Below are positions 8,501 to 16,174 of a stretch of DNA of 56,017 nucleotides, piece after piece. Location of the stretch: contig JBCBGC010000040.1 of assembly GCA_038527215.1 (NCBI GenBank), positions 1-56,017 of the forward strand, given 5' to 3'. Origin of the DNA: JAWPMV01 sp038527215. GTDB lineage: Bacteria; Bacteroidota; Bacteroidia; J057. The stretch's first letter is position 1; each line of letters begins with the position of its first letter. A program made the position numbers and the translations under genes. The notes below the pieces were generated by a model, which searched no databases, was not told the origin of the DNA, and was given only the letters and a program-made list of their open reading frames with translations.

Positions 8501-10218
8501 GCTGTTCAGATTCCGCTTCAGCCAACCTGGTCAACCATCTCAGTCCAGCTATAGCCGTAGATCAAATTACCCCTCCGGCCTGCTATGGTGGAAATGATGG
8601 CAGTGCATCTGTGATCGTTACGAGTGGCCAGGGGCCTTTTCAATACACCTGGTCGAATGGGATTACGGGGCCTTCGGCCAGCGGTTTATCAGCGGGAACC
8701 TATTTGGTAACGGTAGACGACGGGGTGTGTCAGGGGACTGCGCAGGTGCTGGTACCTCAGCCAGCGGCCCTTGATATCCGGCTGCTGATCCAGCAACCCC
8801 CTCGTTGTGCAGGGGAAAGTAATGGGCGCATTTCGGTCTCGCCTTCCGGGGGCACCGGGACCTATCAATACCTTTGGTCTCATGGGGATAGCCTGGCAAC
8901 CATCAACCAGCTTACTGCCGGAAGCTATACCGTAAGGGTTCAGGATGACAACCAATGCCTGGATAGCATGACCATTAGCCTTTCAGATCCTGCGCCGCTT
9001 TCCGCCACCGCCAGTTTGCAAGACGCCAGCTGTTTTGGGATGGCTGATGGGCAGGCTACAGCACATGTCTCGGGCGGAAACGGGTATTACCGTTATTTTT
9101 GGGAGGACGGGCAACGAGACTCGCTGGCGAGAAATTTGCCTCCAGGTCCGGTCAGTCTTCGCTTTCAAGACCGCTTGGGATGTTTTGATTCTCTGACGGT
9201 GGTAATCGGAGAACCGGCGGAGCTTCAGCTGACACTCAACCAGCAGAATCCAATTTGTTTTGGGGAAAACAGCGGTCAGGCCACGGTGCTGGTCGAGGGC
9301 GGTACCCCTGCTTACGGATACCTATGGTCGAACGGCCAAACTACTACCACGGCTACGGATTTAGCGGCTGGAAGCCATTATGTGGGGGTGTGGGATGCAA
9401 ACGGCTGCCTGGATACCATACAGGTTCATCTGCAAGAGGCAGCGCCGATTAGCGTGCAACTTCTATCGGTGGATACAGCCTACTGCGGAATGGATAACGG
9501 CCAACTGGCTGTTGCTGCGAGTGGAGGTGGCGGCAGTTTCAGCTTTAGCTGGGAAAATCCCGCCCAACAGGGAGCCATATTAAGTCAGGTTGGAGCCGGA
9601 ATCTATGCGGTCCGGGTGCAAGACCAACTGGGATGTAGTGTAAGCGAAAGCTTTTCCTTGCCGGGAAGTGGGCAGCCAGTAGCCGACTTTAGGGTCCAAC
9701 TGGCAGGCAATGGCAATCCATTCTTCCAGCATCAACCCTTACAGATGATCAACCAATCGGTAGGAGCCATCGCTTACCAATGGGAATTTGGCATCAATGG
9801 GGCCATCAGTGATGCACCCCATCCGGTATTTGCCTATCCCGAAGCTGGCCGGTATCAGATTTTGCTGACGGCCTTTGATCCACATTTTATGTGTCCGGAC
9901 ACGGCTACGGTTTGGGTGGATATCACCGGCACCGTGCCTACTGGAACCATTTACGCGCCTTCAGCCTTTTCCCCCAATGCGGATGGCTTTAATGACGCCT
10001 TTCAGCTATATGGGGATAAAGTGGCGACGCACCAGTTACAAATATTCAACCGCTGGGGACAACTGGTCTTTGAGGCCGATGATATTCAGGCTAGTTGGAA
10101 CGGGATCGACCAACGAGGCCGGACTTGCCCGGAAGGGGTATATGTATTCGTGGTGAAAGGGACATTTACGGATGGTCAGGCCTTCGAAGAAAAAGGCAGT
10201 ATCAGCCTGATGCGCTAG
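2563..10218 (+). CDS. Giant secreted adhesin: SprB repeats, PKD domain and gliding-motility C-terminal (CHU_C) domain
   Basis: The protein has 2,551 residues. A signal peptide (about 1-27, LLLLLPALLIGLF...LQAQ) is followed by about 1,500 residues of Cys- and Asp-rich beta-type modules; one module is duplicated, as GYECGGYPDSLGGVGC (about 1070) and GWSCAGYPGGIGAANC (about 1505) show. Residues about 1535-2370 hold eleven SprB-type repeats of about 75 residues (pattern D..CFG..NG.I...GG.GPY.Y.W ... L.AGTY.V.V.D..GC). A PKD-like domain (about 2375-2455) and a CHU_C domain (about 2465-2550, YAPSAFSPNADGFND ... WGQLVF ... GSISLMR) follow. CHU_C domains direct export by T9SS and retention at the surface. 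The likely role is a surface adhesin or gliding filament; the ligand cannot be told. It stands alone and ends 1 base from the convergent gene. Confidence 0.93.
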   Translation: MEKWQYKLLLLLPALLIGLFNRPLQAQFTITTTQPGPSQLEMCVDSSVFQFSLTCTDPSLTNVQLDISFPQGIRYVANSLTNTSGANPAVSENQYVGQVLTLDGGNIVAGQTYDFSIILFAQCDALADFQAGQVFANALTINDGGGVIMNYTSPPFNQALDYGDLSMSLGGTPSGSVGQTVTRTVNIFSTGSACLKSVFWYDQYEADIQVDSVYFQGQKLNIQQSGDSVFYTLGEQDFLLHGNGDAKFCQADGPLVLTEYIQILGCNNKNSLLGVGWGCDSSLCSQYTTSGDVVVSTSLPALVFESLTDTLEECLYEQPNQKTLLIRNVGAGVALNVELELKKFYYAGQFQEYQYDGLDPNSAQISFDGINFAPLVAKNVEGNLYGNACSLPLAYRFLVDIPLISAGDSVWVSFEMINCVPTACGEEEIRQGAWGYNCRYDLPCTGNAIFIANQIGGQFGVLTHELSNFDPPSLVSGKQAVFTTTIEKAEENFPGTGQYVVQYLLPQCGASFSGSSGDLAWTNIGGNISWPQAAFSQVGDTVEARYNLADMPNNFVLNGSEIRLSLSGDCSCGPLDSVAVLKKEIFFVPNLSCSPPAEVRVFCDSAQVIVDPCNNNSCDGIRLMDFAFARVNYGLPDNNLDRRPDNPAGSLGSNVRRDRARLGDTIRTTLTGFVDGTNSYSHGYAEMTISLAQYLSAIGAELRYWDASTGSYLSCSAITPSLNGNIFQVDFSPTSLAGICPSFAGLSLDPGDSILLEVDYIVTGTSAQNVDVGTIFPVNIYGSNVPNPAVADQFACQGSNFSELMQLVPMADASFVTPVSGHSCQQLQARTYLNMFTGGSYTDMFPAEYRPWSFPDSLLVTPPPGFDFVNASIYLRFTPYDFITAVIPVDPTATPLVFDLKSLVDNGTLTYPDDGYELQFFTNWLPTCAAPANQAVSVPVEGRFSWANGLAAYDTLRTYQPTIQHYAPQLSLNNLSATTQDGLSSEVNWTIEVSNTALNSSSPFTWLSFQSPSGDISLTQVTDLSSGNAVAVSQDIFELGSLGTTSTRSFELTANYSRCQMDTLWVYVGYECGGYPDSLGGVGCAVDSFLLRIDPKPANAQITLNNNPPDTVALGAIIPYDLSILSTQIANVQNLVLDITHAQDGLDFVSGSAQLEFPNNGGFVTIADPVAIPGGYRFVMANYDATLASDGLAGLQSGTADDRRLNLRFDLSPNCNYASGDIFTARLGANLPCGDTLVILRLMDPLFIQGVNPSYQGMVDLRLVALETCDLSEWELSFRPDGDAVAGGDSLHLWLDPGYGYEVGSFQAMYGSLPNTTPVMQNDRLAWGLPPGLADGDSVVFRIKLRETSPSACPTGKQLSHVLQSTFEYTTNCQGGGGISQNGQTGVDSLNLTVPSNLAPQMALSFPSPQPVLISQDTVDWVLDLSHQLGNYASDYNWLHLYSPNNSVKALELTDQASGTPLSAQQGIWQIGVVQVGQTRRLVLKTEVSLCQADTFYLLSGWSCAGYPGGIGAANCEIDTLMMTYQTTGGSLALNIVRADDPACFGMANGEIELAGAGGFGPYEYALGNQAFISASVFSGLTAGNYTLQVRDQGGCTASTTVNLQQPAVLQLSSTGSTDPDCAGNPTGQIDLAAQGGTPQYAFGILGGSLQASSSLSGLSEGTYQVVVQDVAGCRDSLAVTLSAPPALQTNLQLTQSLDCFGDQDGILTAQMSGGSGPLSGQWQGGSPDSLMFSGLGAGSYYFTVTDSLGCSVSDTISLTQPADIQSQLSIDTPISCFGGNDGAISVQAQGGTGTLSYQWSGGWPAQASLSQLPTGTYRVTIVDQQGCSKLDSIALPQPAFMQLNMQAADVSCFGRANGVITTQVSGGMGPYQYSWTHQPSLNNPAVSGLAAGTYGLTVTDAEGCQRTQSVQIQEPAPLLIQLDSMDENCSARNGFLVAQVSGGNGGYLYAWDTNPVQFTDSAVQLGAGTYQVVVTDQMGCSDSASANLVNHLSPAIAVDQITPPACYGGNDGSASVIVTSGQGPFQYTWSNGITGPSASGLSAGTYLVTVDDGVCQGTAQVLVPQPAALDIRLLIQQPPRCAGESNGRISVSPSGGTGTYQYLWSHGDSLATINQLTAGSYTVRVQDDNQCLDSMTISLSDPAPLSATASLQDASCFGMADGQATAHVSGGNGYYRYFWEDGQRDSLARNLPPGPVSLRFQDRLGCFDSLTVVIGEPAELQLTLNQQNPICFGENSGQATVLVEGGTPAYGYLWSNGQTTTTATDLAAGSHYVGVWDANGCLDTIQVHLQEAAPISVQLLSVDTAYCGMDNGQLAVAASGGGGSFSFSWENPAQQGAILSQVGAGIYAVRVQDQLGCSVSESFSLPGSGQPVADFRVQLAGNGNPFFQHQPLQMINQSVGAIAYQWEFGINGAISDAPHPVFAYPEAGRYQILLTAFDPHFMCPDTATVWVDITGTVPTGTIYAPSAFSPNADGFNDAFQLYGDKVATHQLQIFNRWGQLVFEADDIQASWNGIDQRGRTCPEGVYVFVVKGTFTDGQAFEEKGSISLMR
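7160..9670 (+). repeat. Eleven SprB-type protein repeats inside the giant adhesin gene
   Basis: Eleven units of about 225 bases are in frame and in tandem. Each unit has a conserved Cys-Phe/Tyr/Ala-Gly near its start and a conserved Gly-Cys near its end, probably one disulfide per unit. The units are clearly diverged from one another, so this is an old array, unlike the nearly identical LTD array at 41.7-45.7 kb. Confidence 0.85.
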
Positions 10219-10219
10219 C

Positions 10220-10696
10220 TTATTGGGAAGAGACGGGCTTGACGAGCAGACCTTCCTCATTGAGGCTGATCTCGAGGGCCTGGGTACCAAATTGCAGCTG
10301 AAGCAGGTGGTTCTGCGCCCCAGCAGGGCCATCGTCGATCAGGCCTACCATGGTAATAGCTTTACCCATGAGGGCTTGCCAGTGCGGGCTTTGGCTCATG
10401 TCGACCCGGGAGAGTTCCACTTGCCCATTGAACTGTAATTTGGTGAGCTCTACGGCCTCCTCAAAATCGAGGGGACGAACTTCTATGCCTTTATTGTCAG
10501 CATTGACGTGCAAGGCTACTTCCAGTCCACTGTCCAAGCCTAGTACGATCCAGTCAAGGGCTTCGTATACCTCCTGAGGGTTGGCGATATTCCGCCAAAT
10601 CACATAATCAATCTGCTCAAGACGGGCGCCTTGCAGATGGGCCAGCGCCTCTAATTCTTCCTGAGAAAAATATTGGGGAATGTGAAAATCAAACAT
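10220..10696 (-). CDS. Hypothetical protein (158 aa)
   Basis: I do not recognise this family. The protein is soluble and acidic, with no signal peptide or membrane segment. It starts MFDFHIPQYFSQEELEALA and has alternating beta-type stretches (EVALHVNADNKGIEVRPL, GQVELSRVDMS) and a second half LLQLQFGTQALEISLNEEG that resembles the first in pattern, so an internal duplication of a small beta fold is possible. The gene is divergent from mogA (56 bases between starts) and converges on the adhesin gene with one base between the stops. Codon use matches its neighbours and the reading frame is clean, so I take it as real. Confidence 0.75.
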   Translation of the reverse strand: MFDFHIPQYFSQEELEALAHLQGARLEQIDYVIWRNIANPQEVYEALDWIVLGLDSGLEVALHVNADNKGIEVRPLDFEEAVELTKLQFNGQVELSRVDMSQSPHWQALMGKAITMVGLIDDGPAGAQNHLLQLQFGTQALEISLNEEGLLVKPVSSQ

Positions 10697-10752
10697 GGAC
10701 GTAAAGCTAGCTGATCTCCTGTAAAAGCCCTAATTTAGCCTCAAAATCTCAG

Positions 10753-11286
10753 ATGGCAGCGATCAAATTCGGCATTATCAACGTATCCGACCGGGCCAGC
10801 AAGGGTATCTATGAAGATATTCCCGGCAAGGCAGTGGTCAGTACCCTTCAGGACTATTTACATTCTGAATTTGAAACCGTGTACCGGGTCATCCCGGATG
10901 AACAGGATCAAATCGCTGATACCTTGAAAATGATGGCCGATCAGGAAGGATGTTGTCTGATTGTAACGACCGGAGGCACAGGACCGGCCAAGCGTGATGT
11001 AACCCCGGAGGCTACTGAAGCCGTGTGTGAGAAAATGATGCCGGGTTTCGGAGAACTAATGCGGGCGGAAAGCCTGAAGTTTGTGCCTACGGCTATTTTG
11101 TCCCGTCAAACAGCTGGTATTCGAGGAAAAAGCCTCATTATCAATCTGCCTGGTAAGCCCAAAGCCATTCGGGAGTGTCTGGATGCCGTTTTCCCGGCCG
11201 TACCTTATTGTATTGATTTGTTGGAAGGCCCTTATCTGGAGGTGGACGAAAGTGTCATCAAAGCCTTTAGGCCTAAGGCGAAGTAA
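10753..11286 (+). CDS. mog: Molybdopterin adenylyltransferase (MogA/MoaB family)
   Basis: The 177-residue enzyme adenylates molybdopterin before molybdate insertion in molybdenum-cofactor synthesis. The MPT-binding signature VTTGGTGPAKRDVTPEAT (about residues 73-90) is complete, and IINLPGKPKAIRECLDAVFP (about 130-150) is the second conserved block. FGIINVSDRASKGIYEDIPG at the N-terminus is typical of MogA rather than MoaB. No other cofactor genes lie nearby, so the gene stands apart from any moa/moe operon. Its last 14 bases overlap the 3' end of the convergent Nudix gene. Confidence 0.93.
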   Translation: MAAIKFGIINVSDRASKGIYEDIPGKAVVSTLQDYLHSEFETVYRVIPDEQDQIADTLKMMADQEGCCLIVTTGGTGPAKRDVTPEATEAVCEKMMPGFGELMRAESLKFVPTAILSRQTAGIRGKSLIINLPGKPKAIRECLDAVFPAVPYCIDLLEGPYLEVDESVIKAFRPKAK

Positions 11287-11731
11287 AGCGGGCTAAGCCT
11301 TTTTTTATCGCTATCTGGTATCCTGTTGGGAGCGGAATATCTGGCAATTCATCTGGTGTAAACCAGCCCACTTCTTTGTGCTCGTGACTTATTTCCAGAT
11401 GCGGTAAAGAAGATTCCTGGAGGACGCACCAAAAGGCTACCATAAAGACCTTTACTTTTCCCTGGATATCATAGACCCATACATCTACCAGCTCAGCTAC
11501 CGTGACTTCCAGCCTGAGTTCTTCCTGGATTTCGCGCGCTACGCAGAGATGGGGTTGCTCTCCAGGATCTAATTTTCCCCCAGGTAATTCCCATTCTTCC
11601 CGGTCATTTTTCAAAAGGACGATTTTCCCTTGATGAACAATGATCCCTTTGACGGAAACCGGGTATTTAGGAGCGAAACGATCCAGCGGAACAACTTTGC
11701 CAATAAGTTTAATGAGAAAGGCTCTAAACAC
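11273..11731 (-). CDS. Nudix hydrolase
   Basis: The protein has 152 residues. The Nudix box GKLDPGEQPHLCVAREIQEE (about residues 53-72) has all the catalytic Glu and Arg positions (GX5EX7REXXEE), with Arg where the terminal Gly usually is. Family members cleave nucleoside diphosphates linked to another moiety; the substrate cannot be told from sequence. The N-terminal MFRAFLIKLIGKVVP stretch is amphipathic and is not a clear signal peptide. The 3' end overlaps mogA tail to tail by 14 bases. Confidence 0.9.
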   Translation of the reverse strand: MFRAFLIKLIGKVVPLDRFAPKYPVSVKGIIVHQGKIVLLKNDREEWELPGGKLDPGEQPHLCVAREIQEELRLEVTVAELVDVWVYDIQGKVKVFMVAFWCVLQESSLPHLEISHEHKEVGWFTPDELPDIPLPTGYQIAIKKGLARFTSP

Positions 11732-11889
11732 AGGCGACTAAGTTGAAGTTTGGTGAAAGGTAAAACATAGTCTGCGAACATCAAATGCAGCTTGAACCTG
11801 CCTGTGAACCGGAATGTGCAGGTCCTAACAGATTTGATTCGACATTTTGATCCGCAATTTGTTACTTCGAAAGCTAAATCCTCGCATAC

Positions 11890-13170
11890 ATGAGCGACAA
11901 CGCCGCGCCAACTCCCAGAAAGAACCCTGTTTTTACCATATTTCTCACGGTCTTTTTAGATCTGCTGGGCCTTACCATCATCATTCCGGTCCTGGCGCCC
12001 TTATTGGTAGACTCCCTGGAGGTTTTTGGACCGGAAGTGGAGCTACAAACCCGGACGCTGACCCTGGGAGCTGTCATCGGCACTTTCGCCCTGATGCAAT
12101 TTTTTAGTGCTCCATTCCTGGGAGCCTTATCCGATAAGTATGGCCGCAGGAAGGTCCTGTTTTACAGCCTGTATGCTTCCCTGCTGGGCTATATATTATT
12201 TGGCTTAGGCATTATCTGGGGGAGTTTGGAAATCATGTTTCTGGGACGAATTGTAGGCGGTTTGGGCTCTGGGAATATATCGGTGATTTATTCTTCGATT
12301 GCCGACGTAAGTTCTGCCGCAGAGAAAGCCCGGAATTTTGGGATTGTCGGGATGGCTTTCGGTCTGGGATTTGTCATTGGGCCGGTCCTGGGGGGCTTCC
12401 TCGCTGATCCAGAAATCGTCAGTTGGTTTTCTTCTTCGACCCCATTCTTTTTCTCCGCTTTATTGGTGGCCCTGAACATAGTCCTGGTCTATTTTCGTTT
12501 CCCGGAGACCAACCTCCATCCCAACCGTGAGCTTCAGCCTAATTTGGGCGGGGCCATGCGGAATCTGGTCAAAGCCTTTGGTCATCCGCAACTAAGGAGC
12601 ATTTTCCTGGTGATCTTCTTCTTTACCTTTGGTTTTGCCTTTTTTACTCAGTTTTTCCAGGTTTTTTTGATCGGCAAATTCGAATACGATGAATCCGATA
12701 TTGGTTTGCTCTTCGGCTACATCGGGGTCCTTATTGCCTTGACACAAGGATTACTGGTGCGGGCCTTATCCAAACGGGTGGGACCGATGAAACTGGTCCT
12801 TTTTTGCCTACCCTTACTGGTCCTGGCCTTTATCGTGCTGGTATTTCCGGATACCTCTCTGGGACTTTACCTGGTCATGCCCGGGGTAGCAGTCGCGCAA
12901 GGCTTAACCAGCCCTAACCTCTATGCCATCGTCTCCAACAGTGTTCCGGAAGACCAGCAAGGAGAGACCTTGGGGATGCAGCAGAGTATGCAATCGCTGG
13001 GACAACTGGTACCGCCTTTGATTGGAGGCTATGCCGTAGCACAGGTGCTGACCATGCCGATTTGGCTGGCCGCAGGAACCGTTTTTCTGGGTTGGGTGAT
13101 TTTTGTGTGGCAGTTTGGGAAAAAGGCCCTCAAAGAAGGACCTCCTCAAGATGTTGAAGCCGGAGAATGA
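11890..13170 (+). CDS. MFS transporter, TetA-like drug:H+ antiporter group (DHA1)
   Basis: The 426-residue protein has about twelve hydrophobic segments. The start VFTIFLTVFLDLLGLTIIIPVLAPLL is the first helix of TetA-like DHA1 transporters, and the cytoplasmic loop 2-3 motif GALSDKYGRRKVL (about residues 77-89) is the MFS motif A. A central loop (about 205-225, FRFPETNLHPN) separates the two six-helix halves. Family members export small drugs by proton exchange, but Bacteroidota carry many of these and resistance should not be assumed. The stop abuts the stop of the convergent trhO gene with no base between. Confidence 0.92.
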   Translation: MSDNAAPTPRKNPVFTIFLTVFLDLLGLTIIIPVLAPLLVDSLEVFGPEVELQTRTLTLGAVIGTFALMQFFSAPFLGALSDKYGRRKVLFYSLYASLLGYILFGLGIIWGSLEIMFLGRIVGGLGSGNISVIYSSIADVSSAAEKARNFGIVGMAFGLGFVIGPVLGGFLADPEIVSWFSSSTPFFFSALLVALNIVLVYFRFPETNLHPNRELQPNLGGAMRNLVKAFGHPQLRSIFLVIFFFTFGFAFFTQFFQVFLIGKFEYDESDIGLLFGYIGVLIALTQGLLVRALSKRVGPMKLVLFCLPLLVLAFIVLVFPDTSLGLYLVMPGVAVAQGLTSPNLYAIVSNSVPEDQQGETLGMQQSMQSLGQLVPPLIGGYAVAQVLTMPIWLAAGTVFLGWVIFVWQFGKKALKEGPPQDVEAGE

Positions 13171-14205
13171 TTATTCTGAAGGGGATGGGGCGCTTTTCTT
13201 AAAGCGGCCTTTGCTGAAAATCCGGATGCCGGAATCCTGCCCTTTTCTTTTTTCCAGTTGTTCTTCTTCAGAGAGGTGGATATAATCCTGACACTCGTCT
13301 GAACAACAGCCTTCGTGGGCTTTGGCACATTCTTCACACTGAATGAACAATAGGTTGCAGGTTACATTGGCGCAGTTTACGTGCGTATCCGCTGGCTTGC
13401 CACACTGATGACACTTCGCAATAACTTCATCGCTAATCCGCTCTCCCAATCGCTCGTCGAAGACGAAGTTTTTGCCCCGGAACTTATTTTTTAAGCCTTT
13501 TTCCTTTACGTCCTGCGCGTATTTGATGATGCCGCCCTCCAGTTGGTAGACTTCCTGGAAGCCTTGATGCTTAAAGTAGGCACTGGCCTTCTCACAGCGG
13601 ATGCCTCCGGTACAATACATCACCAAAGGCTGGTCCTTTTTGTCCTCCAGCATATCCAGAATGACAGGTAGGGAATCCCTAAAGGTATCCACATCTGGAC
13701 AAATGGCATTTTCAAAGTGGCCGACTTCTGTCTCGTAATGATTGCGCATGTCAATCAGCACAGTGCCTTCCTGTTCAGTTATCTCATTGAAGCTTTCTGC
13801 GTCAAGGTGGACGCCTTTTTTGGTTACGTCGAAGGTTTCGTCAGTCAGGCCATCAGCGAGGATTTTGGGCCGGACTTTGATTTTTAGCTTATAAAAAGAC
13901 TTACCATCGTCTTCCACGGCAATGTTGAGGCGAATACCCTCCAAGGGTTCATAGGCGTATAGATTGGCTTGGAAGGCTTCCAATTGAGCTGCGGGAACGC
14001 TGATCTGGGCATTGATGCCTTCATTGGCTACATACACCCGACCAAACACCCCCAATTCTTCCCAGGCCTGGAACAAATCGTCCCGGAAAGCCTGCGGATC
14101 TTGAAGATGAAAATAGTGATAAAAGGAAATTGTGACCCGCTCTTCCTGGCTGTTGGCCATTTTTTCCTTCAGTATATCCCTGTTTATTTTGTTATGAAGC
14201 GCCAT
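13171..14205 (-). CDS. trhO: tRNA uridine(34) hydroxylase, rhodanese domain (TrhO/YceA family)
   Basis: The 344-residue protein follows the TrhO plan: an N-terminal acylphosphatase-like domain (SFYHYFHLQDPQ..., VYVANEGINAQIS, KIKVRPKI), then a rhodanese domain with the active-site loop CTGGIRCEKAS (Cys about residue 197), then a Cys-rich zinc-binding tail (CHQCGKP, CANVTCN, CEECAKAHEGCCSDEC). TrhO hydroxylates uridine 34 of certain tRNAs to 5-hydroxyuridine using O2. The KNKFRGKNFVFDERLGERIS stretch is a family signature. The start is uncertain: MALHNKINR (14205) is used, while MANSQEE, 15 codons later, is an equally good start. It converges on the MFS gene and diverges from the M23 peptidase gene. 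Confidence 0.95.
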   Translation of the reverse strand: MALHNKINRDILKEKMANSQEERVTISFYHYFHLQDPQAFRDDLFQAWEELGVFGRVYVANEGINAQISVPAAQLEAFQANLYAYEPLEGIRLNIAVEDDGKSFYKLKIKVRPKILADGLTDETFDVTKKGVHLDAESFNEITEQEGTVLIDMRNHYETEVGHFENAICPDVDTFRDSLPVILDMLEDKKDQPLVMYCTGGIRCEKASAYFKHQGFQEVYQLEGGIIKYAQDVKEKGLKNKFRGKNFVFDERLGERISDEVIAKCHQCGKPADTHVNCANVTCNLLFIQCEECAKAHEGCCSDECQDYIHLSEEEQLEKRKGQDSGIRIFSKGRFKKSAPSPSE

Positions 14206-14283
14206 ATTCTACTATACAGACAATCCCTACTTGCGTATTTCCTCCAATATGATAATTTTTGTCTCACAAAGAATGAGCAAATC

Positions 14284-15567
14284 ATGCGAAACCGATTCTG
14301 GCTAAGTGTCCCCGTTCTTCTCCTCCTCGCCGCCACTGCTTATGTATACTTTGGTTCTTATACCTCTATTAAGCGGAACCTGGCGGCCGAAATCACCGAC
14401 AAAGATACAAAAACCTCTCTGAAGGTTTCAAAATCCCTGTTTGGAATTCCCTTGATGAATAAGGAAGTTTTTAAGGCATCTTTTGAGCCTAATCAGAGCC
14501 TCGGAGAAGTGTTGACAGAATTTAACGTATCTCCGGCTACCATTGCCCAGATTGGTCATTTGCCCAAGGATACCTTCGACGTAAGGAAGCTACAGGCCAA
14601 TAAGCCTTATACCATCATCCACGCCAAAGATTCCTTACGGACCGCGCATAGCTTTATTTACCAGCCCAATCCCATTGACTATGTGGTCCTGACCTTGGGG
14701 GATTCTGTAGAAGTATGGCATGGACATCATCCCGTTGATACGCTGGAAAGGGAAATTTCCGGTACCATTCAGTCTTCCTTATACAATGCGATCCTGGAAT
14801 CAGGGGGGACGCCTATTCTGGTTTCTGAATTAGCTGATGTGTATGCCTGGGCCATTGACTTCTTTGGCTTACAGGGAGGCGACTGCTTTAAGGTGGTCTA
14901 CACTACGCATGCTGTCGAGGGCAAAGAGGCAGGCTTTGGTGAAATAAAAGGGGCCTCCTTTACCCATATGGGCAAAGAAATCCTGGCTATTGCCTATGAT
15001 CAGGGCGAAGGCAAGGAGTATTTTGATGAGGAAGGAAATAGTTTACGCAAGACCTTTCTCAAAGCACCCTTACGGTTTTCCCGCATCAGTTCTCGTTTTT
15101 CCTACAGTCGGATGCACCCCGTATTGAAATACCGTCGGCCGCACCTGGGCGTAGACTATGCTGCTCCTAAGGGAACGCATGTACAGTCCGTTGGAGATGG
15201 AGTCGTCATCAAAGCCGGTTGGGCAGGAGGCGCAGGCCGCATGATCAAGATTCGCCATAATGCCAACTATACCACCGCCTATCTTCACCTGAATGGCTTT
15301 GCCAAAGGCATCAGGGTAGGCGCAACCGTGGAGCAGGGACAACTGATCGGCTACGTAGGAAGTACGGGTTTATCCACCGGGCCACATTTGGATTTCCGTT
15401 TTTACAAAAACGGGGTTCCCATTGATCCCCTCAAGGTAGACCCTCCCTCTTCGGAGCCGATCAAAGAAGAACATAAGGCTGCATATTTCAGTTGTCGGGA
15501 CAAAATGATCCAGCGATTGGCTCAAGTCAGGGAAGCGGGTCAAGTGCTGGCGATGCGACAGAAATAG
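14284..15567 (+). CDS. M23-family metallopeptidase (peptidoglycan endopeptidase), membrane-anchored
   Basis: The 427-residue protein starts MRNRFWLSVPVLLLLAATAYVYFG, a signal anchor. The middle part (about 60-270) resembles the LysM/OapA-like N-terminal region of periplasmic M23 enzymes. The peptidase domain spans about 275-395: HLGVD (His287, Asp291) is the first zinc motif, YLHLN gives the next conserved His, and GPHLDF stands where HxH is usual, so Asp370 replaces the last zinc-ligand His. I recall HLD variants in other Bacteroidota, so activity is plausible. The role would be cutting peptide cross-links. A longer in-frame start at 13969 lies antisense inside trhO and is rejected. Confidence 0.92.
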   Translation: MRNRFWLSVPVLLLLAATAYVYFGSYTSIKRNLAAEITDKDTKTSLKVSKSLFGIPLMNKEVFKASFEPNQSLGEVLTEFNVSPATIAQIGHLPKDTFDVRKLQANKPYTIIHAKDSLRTAHSFIYQPNPIDYVVLTLGDSVEVWHGHHPVDTLEREISGTIQSSLYNAILESGGTPILVSELADVYAWAIDFFGLQGGDCFKVVYTTHAVEGKEAGFGEIKGASFTHMGKEILAIAYDQGEGKEYFDEEGNSLRKTFLKAPLRFSRISSRFSYSRMHPVLKYRRPHLGVDYAAPKGTHVQSVGDGVVIKAGWAGGAGRMIKIRHNANYTTAYLHLNGFAKGIRVGATVEQGQLIGYVGSTGLSTGPHLDFRFYKNGVPIDPLKVDPPSSEPIKEEHKAAYFSCRDKMIQRLAQVREAGQVLAMRQK

Positions 15568-15729
15568 GCTCCGGTATGTCCGTCATTATGAAGGATTTAG
15601 ACGATCTTTAAAAAAATCTTTCCTGAGGGAAGTGACTCTGAATATTCGAACTCGTCATAAGCATGAAATTTGGTTCGAAGTCATTATATTGCGAACACCG
15701 AATTAATCGAATAACATTTATCACTCACT

Positions 15730-16113
15730 ATGAGCTTACAAGCAAAATACAATGAAGTCCTGAAACTGGGCGAAGAATTTGGCGTCAAAGACGGTTACGT
15801 AAACGAAGAAGAAGGCGTACTGAAAATTGGTGGAACTGCTTCCACTCAGTACGATAAAGATAGAATGTGGGACAAGATCAAAGAAATTGGTGGCGATAGC
15901 CCTGCTGATCTGGTAGCCGACATCAAAGTGGAGAACACCGCCTATTACACCATGCACACCGTACAGAAAGGAGAATCTTTGAGCTTGATCGCCAAGCACT
16001 ACTTCAAAGATCCTATGAAGTACAAAGAAATTTTTGCCGCTAACACCGGCATCCTGGATGATCCTAACAAAATTTTCCCCGGACAAGAGTTGGTTATTCC
16101 TAACCTGTCCTAA
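15730..16113 (+). CDS. BON-LysM protein, Kbp (YgaU)-like
   Basis: The protein has 127 residues and no signal peptide. Residues about 15-68 form a BON-like domain (VLKIGGTAST ... DLVADIKVEN) and residues 72-127 a complete LysM domain (YYTMHTVQKGESLSLIAKHY ... NKIFPGQELVIPNL). The order and length match E. coli Kbp, a small cytoplasmic K+-binding protein, rather than a wall-binding LysM protein. The gene stands alone between a 162-base upstream region and a strong terminator. The clean single-gene unit and very regular codon use suggest good expression. Confidence 0.9.
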   Translation: MSLQAKYNEVLKLGEEFGVKDGYVNEEEGVLKIGGTASTQYDKDRMWDKIKEIGGDSPADLVADIKVENTAYYTMHTVQKGESLSLIAKHYFKDPMKYKEIFAANTGILDDPNKIFPGQELVIPNLS

Positions 16114-16136
16114 GGAGGTCATTCATACAAGAGACT

Positions 16137-16167
16137 ATCCGGCAGCCTGGCTGCCGGATTTTTTTTT
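16137..16167 (+). terminator. Rho-independent terminator after the BON-LysM gene
   Basis: A perfect 11-base inverted repeat (ATCCGGCAGCC / GGCTGCCGGAT, one base between) is followed by eight T residues at 16160-16167. It starts 24 bases after the BON-LysM stop and ends 8 bases before the stop of the convergent barrel gene. Confidence 0.93.
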
Positions 16168-16174
16168 GCCTCCC

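Noticed and set aside
11890..13170. Tetracycline resistance gene
   Set aside because: The protein is TetA-like in fold only; membership of the DHA1 group does not show drug resistance.
13969..14283. N-terminal extension of the M23 peptidase
   Set aside because: It is antisense to trhO coding sequence and precedes a clear signal anchor at 14284.
15730..16113. LysM protein as part of a contractile injection system with the tube protein at 23.8 kb
   Set aside because: Its BON-LysM layout and length match Kbp, and it lies about 8 kb away with unrelated genes between.
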